From Hondaea fermentalgiana (taxonomy: Eukaryota > Sar > Bigyra > Thraustochytrida > Thraustochytriidae): DNA of 64,000 nucleotides. The notes beneath the pieces were generated by a model. The model was not told where the DNA came from, made no database searches, and saw only the letters and a program-made list of their open reading frames with translations. This document shows positions 32,353 through 43,900 of the stretch, in pieces (position 1 is the first letter of the stretch; every line of letters starts with the position of its first letter). A program made the position numbers and the translations under genes. The stretch is taken from assembly GCA_014084085.1 (NCBI GenBank), contig NPFB01000005.1, forward strand, positions 310,001 through 374,000, read 5' to 3'.

Positions 32353-34026
32353 TCAGGAGGCGTGCGGCGCGCCTGTCGGACGAGACGCACCAATGTTCTG
32401 TCCAAATACATGAATGTACTTTGCGAAATTCTTGGTGAGCGAACCATCGGGTCGCAGAATGGCCTCTATAGAGCCAAACTCTTCTTCCTCGGAAAACTCG
32501 GGAGGCGTTGACATGATAAAGACGAGTCGTACTCTTGGCGCAGACACCGCCTCGCCATCTTCTTCGGCAAGAGTCTCCTCTGTAAAAACAAAAGCTCCGT
32601 GGAGAATCGGCGAAGTGATGCGCTGGGCATCCTCACTTTGGGAAGCACCAACGACCAAAGAAGTCGACATGCGCGCAAGAATGTTCACGTCGGCCTGGCC
32701 AAAGGCCCATGGCTTGTTCTTGTTGGCCTTTGACCCCAAGGGTCGGCCCCGCTTTCGCGGCTGACATAACTGCGGACGCTCATACACATAGCCCCCGGGG
32801 GTGTCCTGTGCAGGTTTTCTCACAAGCTTTGGTGGGGGTGCCAATGTTGATCGCGCCATCTTCGTCTTGCATCGGTGAAAGAGAAAGACCGCGTCGCGGT
32901 CCTTTTGCGGCGGCGGATAGCGCTTGCGGTGATGCAGAAACATCGTGTTTTCTCCCGTGTCGCCGTTAGGTAATGGCCGCAGCTCGACGCGCTCTCGACT
33001 ATTCGACGCAAGTCGCACGAAACGGTCCTTGCCTTTCGGAGCGCACAAAACCGCTGTCACGCGGTCTGCCACTTCTTGCGTACTGATCCCTTCCAAACTG
33101 TAGTCAACGCGGAGCTGCAGCCGCTTCTGTGATCGCTGCGTACTCTCTTCGGCGCTATGCGATCCCGAGGTGAAGAGCCGGTCTGCGAGCTTATAGTGCA
33201 TCTCAAAGCTGTGCCCGAGCCGGCGCAGCTCGCTGGGCAGCTTGACTGACTCCCACTCTTTGTGCTGACTGTCGGCAAGAATCCCAAGGATCATTGTCTT
33301 GGCGCTTTCGGCGCCTTCATCGTAGATTTGCCGACGGGACTGTTCTTCCGTGGGCGAGCCCTTGACCATTTTGAGAAAGGCGTGCAGAAACTGGCGATGA
33401 GCCATGACCTCTTCCCGCAGCTTGGTATTTTCCCGCACATCATCAAGAGCTAGGGTCCCCGCCGCCCCATGTTGCATGGCTGCCTCCAGGTCTTTGATTC
33501 TCTTTATGAAGGCTTCGCGCTCGCGCAGGAGTTCTTCATTGCGGCTGCGTTGCATCCCCATTTCGTGTATCAGAGGGTCCATGGGCTTTGGTTTCGCCTC
33601 AAAATCTGTTGCCACGTCGCTCGCTGCTGCACTTGTTGCCGAGTCGCTCGCTTCTGCTTGCAGGTCTGCCGGAACACCATCGTTCCCGCTTCTTGAACGT
33701 TTGGGACTCGGTCGCGATACGACCGAGTATAATGTCGGATTTGAGCTCGTTTCACCGCGAAGTCGACGTGCTGCAGCCGCTCGCCATTCTGACGCATCAT
33801 CGCGATACGGTGCCGCGTGCGTAGCCTGGTCAAACCTGCGTTCTTCTTCTTTTTCATGGTGAAGTTTCACTGGAATACTTCTTTTTCTTCGCTCGTGCTC
33901 ACGAACATGATCACCTTCCGAGGCTGATGATGAGTACAGCTCGGCGTCCTGTTGCACGGCGTTAAAGTCAACGACTTCGTCGGCCGCAGCCACCGCGCTC
34001 CAGCTGCGTTTGGAGCCCGAGTTCAT
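32353..34026 (-). CDS. Coiled-coil protein with START-like region and AT-hook
   Basis: A 557-residue protein from the ATG at 34026 (GCC ahead of it); the frame is open upstream, but only from a GTG. Residues 44-52 and 108-112 are basic and could act as nuclear signals. Residues 158-218 form a leucine-rich coiled coil (NEELLREREAFIKRIKDLE then ENTKLREEV) resembling the zipper of stramenopile bZIP-like proteins but without an obvious full basic region. Residues 275-400 resemble the START-like C-terminal region often attached to such coiled coils in oomycetes (family recollection, moderate certainty). Residues 424-430 (RKRGRPL) match an AT-hook, a minor-groove DNA-binding motif. The C-terminal ~100 residues were not recognised. 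A nuclear, DNA-associated role is inferred. It is divergently arranged with the PA28-like gene. Confidence 0.7.
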   Translation of the reverse strand: MNSGSKRSWSAVAAADEVVDFNAVQQDAELYSSSASEGDHVREHERRKRSIPVKLHHEKEEERRFDQATHAAPYRDDASEWRAAAARRLRGETSSNPTLYSVVSRPSPKRSRSGNDGVPADLQAEASDSATSAAASDVATDFEAKPKPMDPLIHEMGMQRSRNEELLREREAFIKRIKDLEAAMQHGAAGTLALDDVRENTKLREEVMAHRQFLHAFLKMVKGSPTEEQSRRQIYDEGAESAKTMILGILADSQHKEWESVKLPSELRRLGHSFEMHYKLADRLFTSGSHSAEESTQRSQKRLQLRVDYSLEGISTQEVADRVTAVLCAPKGKDRFVRLASNSRERVELRPLPNGDTGENTMFLHHRKRYPPPQKDRDAVFLFHRCKTKMARSTLAPPPKLVRKPAQDTPGGYVYERPQLCQPRKRGRPLGSKANKNKPWAFGQADVNILARMSTSLVVGASQSEDAQRITSPILHGAFVFTEETLAEEDGEAVSAPRVRLVFIMSTPPEFSEEEEFGSIEAILRPDGSLTKNFAKYIHVFGQNIGASRPTGAPHAS

Positions 34027-35347
34027 GGCGTGCGACCTGGTCTCCAAGGGTTTTATATGGCCTTGACGGCCAGGCCTTGCGTCGCGCGCGTACGCAGAGA
34101 CAAACCGAGAAGAGGATGCTTGGCGCACTGCGTCGCTCGTGGCTCTCTTGCGCCAGGGCTCGCTCGGGCGCGCTCGCGCGCTCCGTCACGCGGTCTCCTC
34201 GGCTCGCTCGCTCGCCAGCTCCGAGCTAAGCACGCCTTCCTCTCTCTCTTTCTCTCTTGCTCGCTCGTGTCGCAAGGACCGCCGCTGCCAGTAGACGCGC
34301 ACGCGCGCGCGCAGGGGGCGACAGCCGAGGAGTGAACAGACCGCGCACGCGACCCCGCCCCGCTGCGAGCGCGGCTATTTCAGATGCGCGCGGCGCTGCC
34401 TGCGCGTCGCGCGAGGCTAGCTGGTTCAGGGTCTACAAGACTCGATCCCATGGAAGGAAAGGAAGTCTCGCCTCTGACGAGGCCTTGAACTGCGAGCAAC
34501 AACACCCGCCTTGTGCGCACGAATGACGCGCGTTGATGCAGACAGGATGAGGAGGCAGCGGGCCACAGCAGCCTGCGCCTGCAAAGGCCAATCAATGCCT
34601 GCTTTTTTATTGGGATTGAACGATCGGCATAGAACATGATTTGCTTGCAGGTAGGCGTAATACGAAGCCAGCTCGCGGCGCCCATTTATGCGCAAGACCT
34701 GCGAAGACATGATATAAGGATGCAAATGAGTTTGATGCTCAAGGTGTGATCCAGGGCACACTCCTCCCTTACCCAAGAGGTCGCCCTCAAGGAAGGCTCA
34801 ATCTACGAGAGAACTCGGGCCGCCCTCGAGAATTTCTAGGCTACCAATTTCATCATGGTATATGTATGGTATACCATGGTGGTACGATTTCTCGCCAAAA
34901 TCAGCAATATGATATTCGGGAACTACATAATGGATGGCACGCGCGAGCTGGCGCAGCCCAATAGTTCCACCATCCACCATCGAGTTCCAGATGGATCTTG
35001 CCCGTGGGGCGAAATTATGATCGAGAGTTCCAGGCGCGAACTCACTTCTTAGCATACCATTTGATTGCTCAAAACAACGCGACGGTGCGCATGCGTCCAA
35101 GAGACGCCCGGTTATTCTCGTCACAGTGCAAGCAATGAAGCCTTGCGCATGCCAGGCATTCCTGCCGTTCTTGCTGCGCTCTCGCCCATTTTTGCTCGAG
35201 GAGGATTTTTTTTGGCCTAGCTAAGGTCTAGGCCTGGACTAGGCCCTGTTTGCCCTGGGCGAGTCCTCAGGCTTGGTGGTTGGCTCAGCCGTAGCAGACT
35301 TGCAGAGAACGTCGAGACCAACAGGCGCGCGGGAGTGCGAACGGACG
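34027..35347. promoter_or_regulatory. Divergent intergenic region between the START-like gene and the PA28-like gene
   Basis: This 1.3-kb interval must hold both promoters. A TATA-like ATATAAAA on the minus strand lies at 34051-34058, only 25-32 nt from the minus-strand ATG, which would leave almost no leader. On the plus side, TAGGCC/CTAG elements at 35214-35246 lie about 100-130 bp before the PA28 ATG. ATGGTATACCAT palindromic sequence lies near 34865-34895. The short frames here show no domain. Confidence 0.4.
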
Positions 35348-36133
35348 ATGGCGGACCGCAAGCGTCGCAAGCGGGAGGAGGAGTCCTCGGAGGCTGCTCA
35401 AAAGGTAGCCTCCGTGCAGGGAGAGATTGCAAAGACAGCGCAGGAGACCTTGGACACAAGACTACCTGCGTTCATTCTGGAGCTCGACGAGCTCGTCGAG
35501 AAGCTTGCACAGACTCCGGCGCTCCCGATCGTGCCGAGCACCGAGGAGCTCGCCAAGAACGAGGCCCAAAGGAGAAGCGAAGCAGCAGAAGCTGATCGCG
35601 CGCAGGCGCAGACCACGTCCGAGAGCAGCAGCAAAACCGAGGAAAGCAAAGACGCCGGCGCCGCAGAGGCAACTACGACGCCTAAAGTCACCGTTCCGGA
35701 GGACGCTGCATTGGCCATCATCCTGCACGATGCCCTTGCAAAGGTGCGTGAAGGCACGGAGATGATTGGCCTCATCAAGACTTGGGTCCAGCTCAACATT
35801 CCTCGGATTGAGGACGGCAACAATTTTGGAGTAGCCGTTCAAGAGGAGTGCGTCAATGAGCTTAACCAGCTTGAAGGCAAGTGTTTCGCCATCATTGAAA
35901 CCTCTTCGGAGCAGCTCGGCCGTCGCGCTACGCTCGCGCACAAAATGACCAAACACCCTCTTCTTCACGACTATCACGAAGCAGTTCTTCAAAATGACCT
36001 TTTCCAGCGCAACTCGGTCAAGATGCGTCTCGTCCGCATGCGCAACGGCTTTATGGTCGTTCACGACCTCCTCACCAAGAACCGCGAGCGTCTGCTCAAG
36101 CCTCGGCAGACTGACATGAACTTCATCTACTAG
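35348..36133 (+). CDS. PSME3: Proteasome activator PA28 (REG-gamma/PSME3-like) subunit
   Basis: A 261-residue protein starting at the ATG at 35348 (A at -3); the frame upstream starts only with GTG. It matches the PA28/11S family in length and order. A basic N-terminus (RKRRKRE) could serve as a nuclear signal. An N-terminal helical segment spans about 20-60, a low-complexity linker 62-115, and the conserved C-terminal helical domain 117-261. The activation-loop region reads WVQLNIPRIEDGNNFGV (146-162), almost the PA28-gamma signature, and the last residue is Tyr as in PA28-gamma. PA28 forms a heptameric ring that caps the 20S proteasome and promotes ATP-independent peptide hydrolysis. A single-subunit (homoheptamer) gamma type is expected in protists. 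The symbol is by family resemblance. Confidence 0.93.
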   Translation: MADRKRRKREEESSEAAQKVASVQGEIAKTAQETLDTRLPAFILELDELVEKLAQTPALPIVPSTEELAKNEAQRRSEAAEADRAQAQTTSESSSKTEESKDAGAAEATTTPKVTVPEDAALAIILHDALAKVREGTEMIGLIKTWVQLNIPRIEDGNNFGVAVQEECVNELNQLEGKCFAIIETSSEQLGRRATLAHKMTKHPLLHDYHEAVLQNDLFQRNSVKMRLVRMRNGFMVVHDLLTKNRERLLKPRQTDMNFIY

Positions 36134-37809
36134 TCTCTTTCTGGCCACACGTACACCCCTTCACCCCCCCAAAAAAGGAATGAAAAAACACAAAAAAACC
36201 ACACATTGTTCTTTCTCCTCGCTATAGTTTTTTTGTACAAACATAGAACCCGAAAGAGAGACTTGACGAAAGATCGAGAGAGTGCAATTCTTTCTCGAAG
36301 CATTTTCTTCTCTTCAAGCATGCTTGAAGATATAACATCTTGGCCCAAGGTCCTTGTCCTGAGGAAGATTTTGGACAAATGATCAAGGATGATGAGATTC
36401 CCAAGGCAATCATTCGTTTTTGACCCATAGCATGCATGATCTTATGAGAGACAAGCAAAACATACACTCACCTGAAGGGTGTATTTTTCTTTTCAAACGT
36501 TTGTTCTTTCTGGCGTCCAAGCATGTTTTTAGACAGACAGAAAGTGTAGCTTTGACGAGCGCTTTGTAAAAACACAGAAAAATTGTGGAGTTGTAGCCTA
36601 AGATGAACTCGTCTGTGTTCATTTTGTTGTCTTTCAAGAGTTGCTTGCGGCAATCTCTCAAGGCTGGTTTGCGCCTATCGTAGACACTTATTCTCCTTTT
36701 GAGTAGTGAACGCTCTGCGCAAGTGTATAAAATTGTCAGACTACAAAAAGGCGACTCATATCAACTCGTCAACCTCTGTCTAGTCTGTGGCCCATATATT
36801 CCCTGACAAAAATTGCAACTTTCAGGGGACTATCCCTCACTTCGACTATTCCTGTTTTTTCTACTGTTCTCGTCGGGTGGAGGACGGACGACTCGTATTC
36901 TTCTTTCCTTTGTCGAAGTTGATCAAGCTCCGATCAAGTCCCTAAACGACTACCATCCTAGCCATTACCTGTCCCCCAAAGAAGTCCTTCTTCCCCCTTT
37001 TCCTCCCTGTATACAGTGGGACAATGAATGCTTGCGTTGGCAGCCAAGCAGCCACCCAGCCACCCAGCCATCTTTCACGTGATGGGCCGCGCTGAGAAGG
37101 AACTTTTTCTCCTTTTTCCCCCTTTTCCTCCCTCCCAGCCACTTCACTTCACTTCACCGTCAATTCAATTCACTTCTCTCCATGCGGGAGGGAGTCCGCA
37201 CGGCCGAAGCCGAGGACAAAAGGATTGTAGCCGCAGCAGCAGCTGCCGACAATGTCGATGACAATCCTGTCTCGGCTTGGCTCATCTTAGCTCGGTCGCA
37301 ACAACCAGCCAGCTCGCGATGGGACATGCCGACAAAGCCAGAAACGGGGCGCCACATTGGATCGATCATCCACGCCGCGTCCCCGGAGCCACCAAGCCGG
37401 CGCCGCGACACTGTCGGCCTTCTCCGCATTCCGCACTTGCGCGCCGGCGGCGCAAGTCGGACCTTCGAGAGGCGCTACTGTACAAACCAAAGGGCGGTCG
37501 GTCGCGGCCACTCCGGGGGTGTTTGACGCGGAAAGAGAGCGGCGGCAAGTGAGGAATGCGCGCATAACCCACTTGCGGCGGGCCGCCCAAGTCAGCCAGC
37601 AGCACGGCAAGCGCCTAGGCGGAAATGAATGAATAAAATACAATAAAGTGAGTGAAAAAATAAAATAAAATAAAAACAGCGGTAAAAAACGAAAACCACA
37701 ATAACAAAGCAGAGCAAACACAGAACGAAGGAAACGCGAGGCGCTTCGCAGGACTCGCCGAGGCGGCGCGGCGGAACCGCGCGCACGGAGCGCGCGAGCG
37801 CGGCGCGGC
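36134..37809. other. Spacer: 3' flank of PA28-like gene and promoter side of the giant gene
   Basis: 36.2-36.8 kb is AT-rich with only short minus-strand frames. 36.8-37.6 kb is mixed. At 37620-37690 there is an A/T-rich tract of AATAAA/ATAAAAT repeats, unusual in its GC-rich surroundings, followed by very GC-rich sequence up to the gap. No gene is supported. The start of the giant gene may lie in the gap. Confidence 0.4.
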
Positions 37810-37909
37810 NNNNNNNNNNNNNNNNNNNNNNNNNNNNNNNNNNNNNNNNNNNNNNNNNNNNNNNNNNNNNNNNNNNNNNNNNNNNNNNNNNNNNNNNNNN
37901 NNNNNNNNN
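37810..37909. other. Scaffold gap (100 N) at the 5' end of the giant gene
   Basis: Exactly 100 undetermined bases between extremely GC-rich flanks (GCGCGGC runs and a (GCGCAG)n run on the right). The giant ORF is already open at its right edge, so the true start codon is probably missing. Confidence 0.98.
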
Positions 37910-40900
37910 CGCCGGCGCAGGCCGCGCGGGCGCAGCAGGCGCAGGCGCAGGCGCAGGCGCGGCGCGGCGCGGCGAGGACGTGGAGCGCGCCAAGACGCAG
38001 GAGCGCGGCCTCGCTGGCGCTCGTGGCCGTCATGCTCCTCCTCGCGGTGCTCACCAGCGTCACGCTCGGCGACCCGCAGCTCGAGACGAGCGCCCGCAAC
38101 GACACCGCCGCTGCTGCCGAGGCTGCCGAGGCCGCGCGGCGCAGCGACGCCGAGGGAGGGGCGAGCGACGCGGCCGGAGCGGGTCCGGCCGCGCCCGCCT
38201 CCAGCCTCGGCGGCGAAGCTGCAGACGCAGCAGCAAACGGGGAAGCAAACAATGACCAAGATGCAGCAGCAATAGCAGCAGCAGCAGCAAAAGGACAAGA
38301 AGAAGACCCCCCCACCACGGATCGCCGGCAGAACGAGACCGGCCACATCGACGATGTCGTCGAGGGCGAATATGGAAATGGCGATGAGGACGACGCAAGC
38401 CTTAGCAGCAGGCTTCGCGTGGGCGAAATGTGCCGCGCCGATGAGGACTGCAGGTCCGAAATTTGCTGCGAGCACTTTCGCGTTTGCCTGCCCCGGTCGT
38501 GCCGCGATGGCCGCCTCAACTTCAACGAGACTGGCGTGGACTGCGGTGGAAACACCTGCACCCCGTGCGCCCAGGGGGGCGGCTGTGACACGGACGAAGA
38601 CTGCCTCTCGCAGCGCTGCGAGACCACCTTTCGCCATCACTGTCTTCCCGCCTCGTGCACGGACGGCCGCAAGAGCGGCAACGAGACAGACGTGGACTGC
38701 GGAGGACCCATGTGCGCGCCGTGCTCCGAGGGCTACGACTGCGACACTGACGACGACTGCCAGTCAGGTCTCTGTGACCCAGAGACCGCTCTCTGCGTCG
38801 ACGCCGCCTGTGGCAACGGCATTCGCGATGGCGAAGAGACTGGCGTAGACTGCGGTGGCCTCGACTGCCCTCCTTGCGAACAAGGCCAGACTTGCTTGTC
38901 CAACAGGGACTGTCTCAGCGGCGCCTGCGATGCCGATGCTGGCATTTGCGTCGACAGGTCGTGCATGAATGGCGTGCTCGACGGTAACGAGACCGACGTG
39001 GACTGTGGCGGACCTCAGTGCATGCCCTGCGGTCTTGGCGCCGTGTGTCGCGGCCCCGGCGATTGTGTGGGCTCCATTTCACGCTTCTCGGAAAACCAGG
39101 GAACCTTTGAAGTCGAGGTCACCTGCCATCCGGACGCGCTTCGTTGCACGTTGGCGTCCTGCCTTGACGGCGTCCTCGACGGCAACGAGACGTCTGTCGA
39201 TTGCGGCGGCGCCTTTTGTCCGCCATGCCTTGACGGCAGCGAATGTGCCGCTGATGCAGACTGCAAAAGCGGACTTTGCTCGCCCGATGTAGGCCTCTGT
39301 ATGCCAGCCTCCTGCAGGGATGGCCTGCTCAACGGCAACGAGACCGATGTGGACTGCGGCAACATTTGCGGCCCATGTGCTGCCGGCAAGGACTGTGACG
39401 CGGCATCTGACTGCGTCAGCGGTCTCTGTGACCCGGCATTGGGAACTTGTCTCGATGCATCCTGTGTAGACGGTCGCAAAAACGGTCTTGAGACCGATCA
39501 GGACTGCGGCGGCCCTACGTGCAGCCGCTGTCCCGCAGGGGCTACCTGCGTCGCAGACGACGATTGCGAGTCGCGCGACTGTTGCGAGCATCGTCGCGTG
39601 TGCCTTCCCGAGCACTGCTCGAACCGCGTCATCGACGGCTTCGAGACGGACGTCGACTGTGGAGGACCAGATTGCTCGCCCTGCCCCGACGCAAGGCAAT
39701 GCGATGCTGACGCCGACTGCGCGTCTGGCGTGTGCGATGACGAAGATGGTCTTTGTCTTCCCGCCACCTGCCGGAACGGCTTGCTGGACGGCAACGAAAC
39801 CGATGTCGACTGCGCGGGGGGCTGCCACAAATGCTCAGAAGGATCCTTTTGTAGGGCCGATCCCGACTGCCTCTCTGGCGTCTGTGATGACGACATGGGT
39901 GTCTGCGTCCCCTCTTCGTGTCGCAATGGCGAACAGGACGGCGACGAGACCGATATTGACTGTGCAGGCGACTGTGCGCCGTGCGCCGTGGGGGCCTCGT
40001 GCGTCGTTGACGCTGACTGCGTCAGTCGCACGTGCGACGCAGACACGGGCGTCTGTCTCGCTGCGCACTGCCGTGATCGCCTTCTCAATGGCAACGAGAC
40101 CGATATTGACTGCGCGGGTCCCGACTGTCTCCCCTGCGAGAATGGCCGTCATTGTATCGCAGATAGCGACTGCACGAGCGGCGTCTGCGACCCGAGCTCA
40201 GCAAGGTGTCTCAACCAATTCTGCGCAGACCACATGTTGAACGGCAACGAGACTGCCGTCGATTGCGGCGGTCCAGACTGCCTTCCGTGCGAGGACGGGG
40301 CCGAGTGCCTTGTGGATCGTGACTGTCGGAGTGGCCGCTGCAATCCGGACTCCAACCTTTGCATGCCCTCTTCGTGCTTTGACGGCGAGCTCAATGGCAA
40401 CGAAACCGACATTGATTGCGGAAATGTTTGTGGGCCCTGCGCTGCTGGGCGCGACTGCCAACGCGCCTCTGACTGCGCGAGTGGGCTCTGCGACCCAGAA
40501 CAGGGCATCTGCCTCGATGCATCCTGCGTCGACGGCATCAAAAATGGCCTTGAGACCGCCGTGGATTGCGGCGGACCCGTGTGCGGCCGTTGTGCCGACG
40601 GCGAGACTTGTCTCTCCCACACAGATTGTCACAACCAACATTGTTGTGAAGTGCATGGCGTTTGCCTCGAGGCTCACTGCTCGAACCGCATCATCGATGG
40701 CAACGAAACCGATCTCAACTGCGGTGGTGACTGCTCGCCGTGTGACGACGGGCTGCTCTGCGAGCGCAACACAGACTGTCTCAGTGAAACATGCCATGAT
40801 GGCGTGTGTATTCCCGCCACGTGCCGAAATGGTCGCCGTGATGCCAACGAGACAGATACTGATTGCGGTGGCCCTGCGTGCCCGCCTTGCTCGATCGGGG

Positions 40901-43900
40901 ATAAGTGCGAGCATGCTCGCGACTGTCTTGCGGACGAGGCCTTTTGCGACCTGACGCACGGCGTTTGCTTTCCGCTGAGCTGCCGTAATGGCCGTCTCGA
41001 CGGCGCAGAGACTGACATTGACTGCTCTGGCGACTGCCCGCCCTGTGAGGACGGATTTCGCTGCGAAGACGGTGCTGATTGCCTCAGTGGGGCCTGCGAC
41101 CTCGACATGGGCATTTGTGTGCCCCCAACCTGCACCGATGGTCTTCTCAATGGCAACGAGACAGGCGTAGACTGCGGCGGTATTTGCGCGCCATGTGCGC
41201 GAGGCATCGGGTGTTTTGCAGACGACGACTGTGCCTCTGGCCTTCTTTGCGAGCCGCATCGCCAATTATGCGCGCCCTCCACCTGCTTCGACGGCATTCT
41301 CAATGGGAACGAGACCGACGTCGACTGCGGCTTTGACTGTGCGCCATGTGATAATGGCCAAGAGTGTATCTCGGCACGCGACTGTAAAGACCTGTGCAGC
41401 GAAGACCGCGGCATCTGCATGCCTTACAGCTGCACAGATGGTCTTCGCAATGGGCTGGAAACGGACACCGACTGTGGAGGCCCCTTTTGTCCCGAGTGCA
41501 CGAACTTGCACCTATGCGCCGAAGATCGTGACTGCCTCAGCGGCTTTTGCGATCCGCGCTTGTCACGATGTATCCCGCGTCAATGCAACGATGGCATTCG
41601 CAACGGAAATGAGACTGGCGTCGACTGTGCTGGGGGTTGTGCTCCCTGTCCACTGGGCGAGCATTGTTTCCAGGACCCTGATTGTGAGTCGGGACTCCGC
41701 TGTGACCCGGGACGCCAGACGTGCGTCCCTGTCGCCTGCTTTGATGGGGTCATGTCCGCAAACGAAACCGATGTAGACTGCGGTGGACCGGATTGCGCCC
41801 CGTGTTCGGAGCCGCTTGCGACCTGCGTCGCGGATCGCGATTGCGCGCCCCCTCTCCAGTGCGATGAGGTCTTGCACCAGTGCGTCCCGGCGGATCCCAT
41901 GGCTCGCAAGCTCCTGCTCTTGCCCGCCTCCTGCAAGGATGGAATTCAGAACCATGACGAAACAGATGTTGACTGTGGAGGCCCTCTCTGCCTCCCCTGC
42001 AACGAGACAGGTCTGTCGTGCGCTAGGGATGAGGACTGTGCCGGGGACTTGCGCTGCGGCGGAGCTGCGCTTTGCGTCAAGGACACGTGTTTGAACAATG
42101 TTCAAGATGGTACCGAGACTGACGTGGACTGTGGTGGAGCGAGCTGCGCTCCTTGTGCGGACAATCACACATGCCAAAGCGCTAACGACTGTGTGAGCAA
42201 GGTGTGCAAGGACAATCTTTGCATCCCCGGCTCCTGTTCAGATGGAGTTCTCAATAACGCCGAGGCCGATATTGATTGCGGCGGTCCCAACTGCGAAAAA
42301 GCTTGCGCAGAATTCAGTAGTTGCAACGGGAACAGCGATTGCAGAGGCGATCTCATTTGCGATGAGGACGCCGCACGCTGCGTTCAACCGCAGTGCGCAG
42401 GTGGCGTGTGCGGAGGTGATGCATGCTTGCCATGTGCCGTGGGACGCACTTGCCAGAGTGCCGACGACTGTGCCAGTCATGTCTGTTCGCTTGTCTCGCA
42501 TCTTTGTCTTCCAAGCCATTGCGCCAACAACATGCAGGATGCCGATGAGGCTGATATCGACTGCGGCGGCTCCGCCTGTGATGGCTGCGCCCTGGGAGCA
42601 GCCTGCAGCAACCCTGCAGACTGCGCGCAAGGCTTGCTCTGTTCGTCGGCGGATTCTACATGCCGGCCGGCCTCCTGCCTGGATGGCATTCAGAACGGCC
42701 TCGAGACGTACCCGGATTGCGGTGGCCCGCAGTGCCCACCTTGTCAGGAAGTGGGCGAGGCCACTTGTTTGCTCGATCGCGACTGTGCGACGGGGCTCTG
42801 CAGCGCCGATGGCGAGTGTATCGCGCGTACCTGCGCCAATCACGTCAAGGATGCGGAAGAAACAGACGTTGACTGCGGCGGGCCTTTTTGTGCGGCGTGC
42901 GACAATGGGGCTCAGTGCGCAGACAATGACGATTGTAGTTCCGGTTTTTGCGATCGGGTCCTTGGTGTATGCGCACCCCCGGCTGCTGAAGAGGACTGGA
43001 TCACCGATTGCAATGGCCGCAAGCTCACCAACGCAGAGTGTGCCTCCGCGCGACTGGGATACACCTCGTGCGAACAGCATTTGAACGATGACCTTTGCGA
43101 CGACGGCACCTTTATCTCTGATGCCGGAGTTTCGATTGTTCTCAACTGTCCTGCTCATCAATGTGATCGTGGCGCCTGTGGTGCTTGTCGTACGGCGTCT
43201 GGTGGCCTCGATCCTGTCGGCGGCAGTCTGTTGTCCGCTAGATCTTCGTATGTGCTGCCCGGTATCGACACGGCAGCGCTTCCCGAGTCAGAGGCGGCTC
43301 AGGTCTGGACCGAAATGTATGCGCGCCTGCACAATGGTGCTGCTGAGGTATTTGCCGGTCCGCAGGACCTCATGATCCACCTGCGCGATCTTCGCAAGCT
43401 GGCAGAAGTTGACTTTGCGCAGTACGATGACCAAGCCTTGGGCTTTCACTACGGGGACTTTTTCCGCTATGTCGATTATCTCGGCCTCGCCAAGCCCGAA
43501 ATGCTGTGCCAGCCTCAATTTGGATGCCGTCTTTCGACGCATCTCGGTCCAGCAATTGATGCCTTTGCGCACGTCATTATGAGTTTCTATGACTTTTCCG
43601 CTATGCCCGAAACAGACTTTGTTGTCGACGGAAGCCACGATCCAATGAATCGCGTCCTTTTGGATGGCTTCTTTCTTGGGACTCAAGCTAATCAGGGTGC
43701 AGAGGCACGCAAAACCCTTCGTCTCACAGGCAGCATTCGCGTTGGTCGTCTGAGCGTCGTGGGGCGCGGCGGCGTGCTCGATCTTACCGATGCAACCAGT
43801 ATTCATCTCGAGCAAGGTGTGGTGGTTCTGCCAGGCGGCAAGATTCGCCTCGGTGGCGCGGCGACGCTGACGGGATCTGACCGCGGCTTTATGCTGGTCA

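Noticed and set aside
34426..35124. Short minus-strand frames (100-116 codons) in the divergent intergenic region
   Set aside because: No domain, overlapping frames, and located where both promoters must be.
38032..38070. ATG at 38032 as the true start of the giant gene
   Set aside because: It falls inside the hydrophobic segment, leaving the basic R-R-R flank outside; the frame is already open from the gap edge, so an upstream start is more likely, though this ATG cannot be excluded.
37287..38640. Minus-strand frames of 446 and 341 codons opposite the start of the giant gene
   Set aside because: Both run through the N gap and are antisense to the Cys-repeat start; low-complexity translation without motifs.
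39079..41265. Minus-strand frames of 250-355 codons opposite the Cys-rich array
   Set aside because: They show the same ~150-bp period as the array on the other strand, so they are mirror images of its codon pattern.
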